DNA of 64,000 nucleotides from an uncultured Verrucomicrobia subdivision 3 bacterium (GTDB lineage: Bacteria > Verrucomicrobiota > Verrucomicrobiia > Limisphaerales > UBA11358): assembly GCA_903922735.1 (NCBI GenBank), contig CAIXUZ010000040.1, forward strand, positions 1-64,000, read 5' to 3'. Every line of letters begins with the position of its first letter. Position 1 is the first letter of the stretch. The position numbers and the translations under genes are program-made. Of this stretch, positions 63,526 through 64,000 are shown piece by piece. The notes under the pieces were generated by a model, which was not told the DNA's origin, searched no databases, and saw only the letters and a program-made list of their open reading frames with translations.

Positions 63526-64000
63526 ATGAATTTTATCACCCAAGTCCTGGAATATCCCAACGCGTTGGTGGGTTCGTGTCTGGCGGCGATCATCGCGCTG
63601 TATTTCTACAACAACCCGCTTCAGCACAGCCGCTGGTTCCTGATGCGCCGGTTCATCAACTGGTTTCCGCTGGGCATGACCTATTCGTTTCTCTACATGG
63701 GCCGCTACAACCTCAATGTTTCCAAAAACGCGCTCGGCAGCCTGATGACCAAGGCAGATTTTGGCACGATCTTCGCGATTGGCACCTTGGTGTATGGCGT
63801 TTCATTTTTGATCAACGGCCCGCTGGTGGACAAGATTGGCGGCAAGAAAGGGATTTTGATTGCGGCGGTCGGTTCCGCCGTGGCCAACATCCTGCTGGGC
63901 GTGCTGACCTATCTGACGGTGCTGGGCAAATTGAAGATGAACATGGTGGTGGCCTATTCCACGCTTTACGCGCTGAACATGTATTTCCAGAGCTACGGCG
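63526..64000 (+). CDS. OPA/MFS-type transporter, N-terminal part
   Basis: Runs off the right edge. The visible 158 residues contain an N-terminal membrane helix (GSCLAAIIALYFYNN), a loop, and then the OPA/MFS start (FINWFPLGMTYSFLYMGRYN) with further helices (FAIGTLVYGVSFLINGPLVD, carrying a GGKK loop). It resembles organophosphate:phosphate antiporters such as GlpT/UhpT. The ATG at 63526 is the first in frame after the tRNA gene, but an earlier start cannot be excluded. Confidence 0.8.
   Translation, partial: MNFITQVLEYPNALVGSCLAAIIALYFYNNPLQHSRWFLMRRFINWFPLGMTYSFLYMGRYNLNVSKNALGSLMTKADFGTIFAIGTLVYGVSFLINGPLVDKIGGKKGILIAAVGSAVANILLGVLTYLTVLGKLKMNMVVAYSTLYALNMYFQSYG

Overview
The window looks like a chromosomal segment of a Verrucomicrobia-type bacterium, probably of the Pedosphaera/Limisphaerales kind. 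The signs are high GC, six Gfo/Idh/MocA oxidoreductases of which several carry Tat or lipoprotein signals, many glycoside hydrolases, large secreted proteins ending in the 'STNL..W...FYR' domain that I associate with this phylum, and many REP-like palindromes between genes. The assignment rests on recognition of protein families only; no rRNA is present.

Layout. 1-17064 is a plus-strand carbohydrate locus. It begins with a tightly packed N-acetylhexosamine run: GH109 (partial), GH20, a ROK-like kinase, GH29, a CBM9-like protein, a PIG-L deacetylase, NagB, a NahK-type kinase and a GH36-type enzyme. A GalE-like epimerase, a GH52 enzyme and a 968-residue putative polysaccharide-active enzyme follow. 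17065-18590 is a gene-poor repeat zone with a relic of a REP-associated transposase and a duplicated ruvB 5' end. 18591-21518 holds a secreted protein of unknown role and ruvB. 21774-29424 is a metal-resistance island: a leftward operon (YHS/TRASH-like protein, CusB-type adaptor with five metal-binding modules, CusA-type RND pump, Cys-rich lipoprotein) divergent from a rightward module resembling cnrYXH (membrane anti-sigma candidate, periplasmic metal sensor, ECF sigma factor). 29471-34790 is housekeeping (membrane protein, ABC-F ATPase, LysS, CorA). 34892-51786 is a second sugar region rich in Gfo/Idh/MocA enzymes, TIM-barrel isomerases, ThuA, discoidin-like proteins, an Agl23-like membrane protein, ApbE, an NCS1 permease and an esterase. 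tRNA-Val, a YeiH-type transporter and several small membrane or secreted proteins follow up to 56872.

The most striking object is a compact integrated element at 57242-63225. It is bounded by identical 37-bp direct repeats; the right copy is the 3' end of a tRNA-Arg(ACG) gene. It carries an HUH-type Rep-like protein, a BspA-like leucine-rich surface protein, a structured non-coding region, a small HTH operon and a tyrosine integrase. The integrase reading frame runs through the attachment site. The missing C-terminal 59 codons lie at the opposite end of the element, in frame, and overlap the rep start. The inferred 5,947-bp excised circle would therefore rebuild a 483-residue integrase and place rep directly behind it, so that integration both truncates the integrase and disconnects rep from its operon. 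An OPA/MFS-type transporter gene starts after the tRNA and runs off the window.
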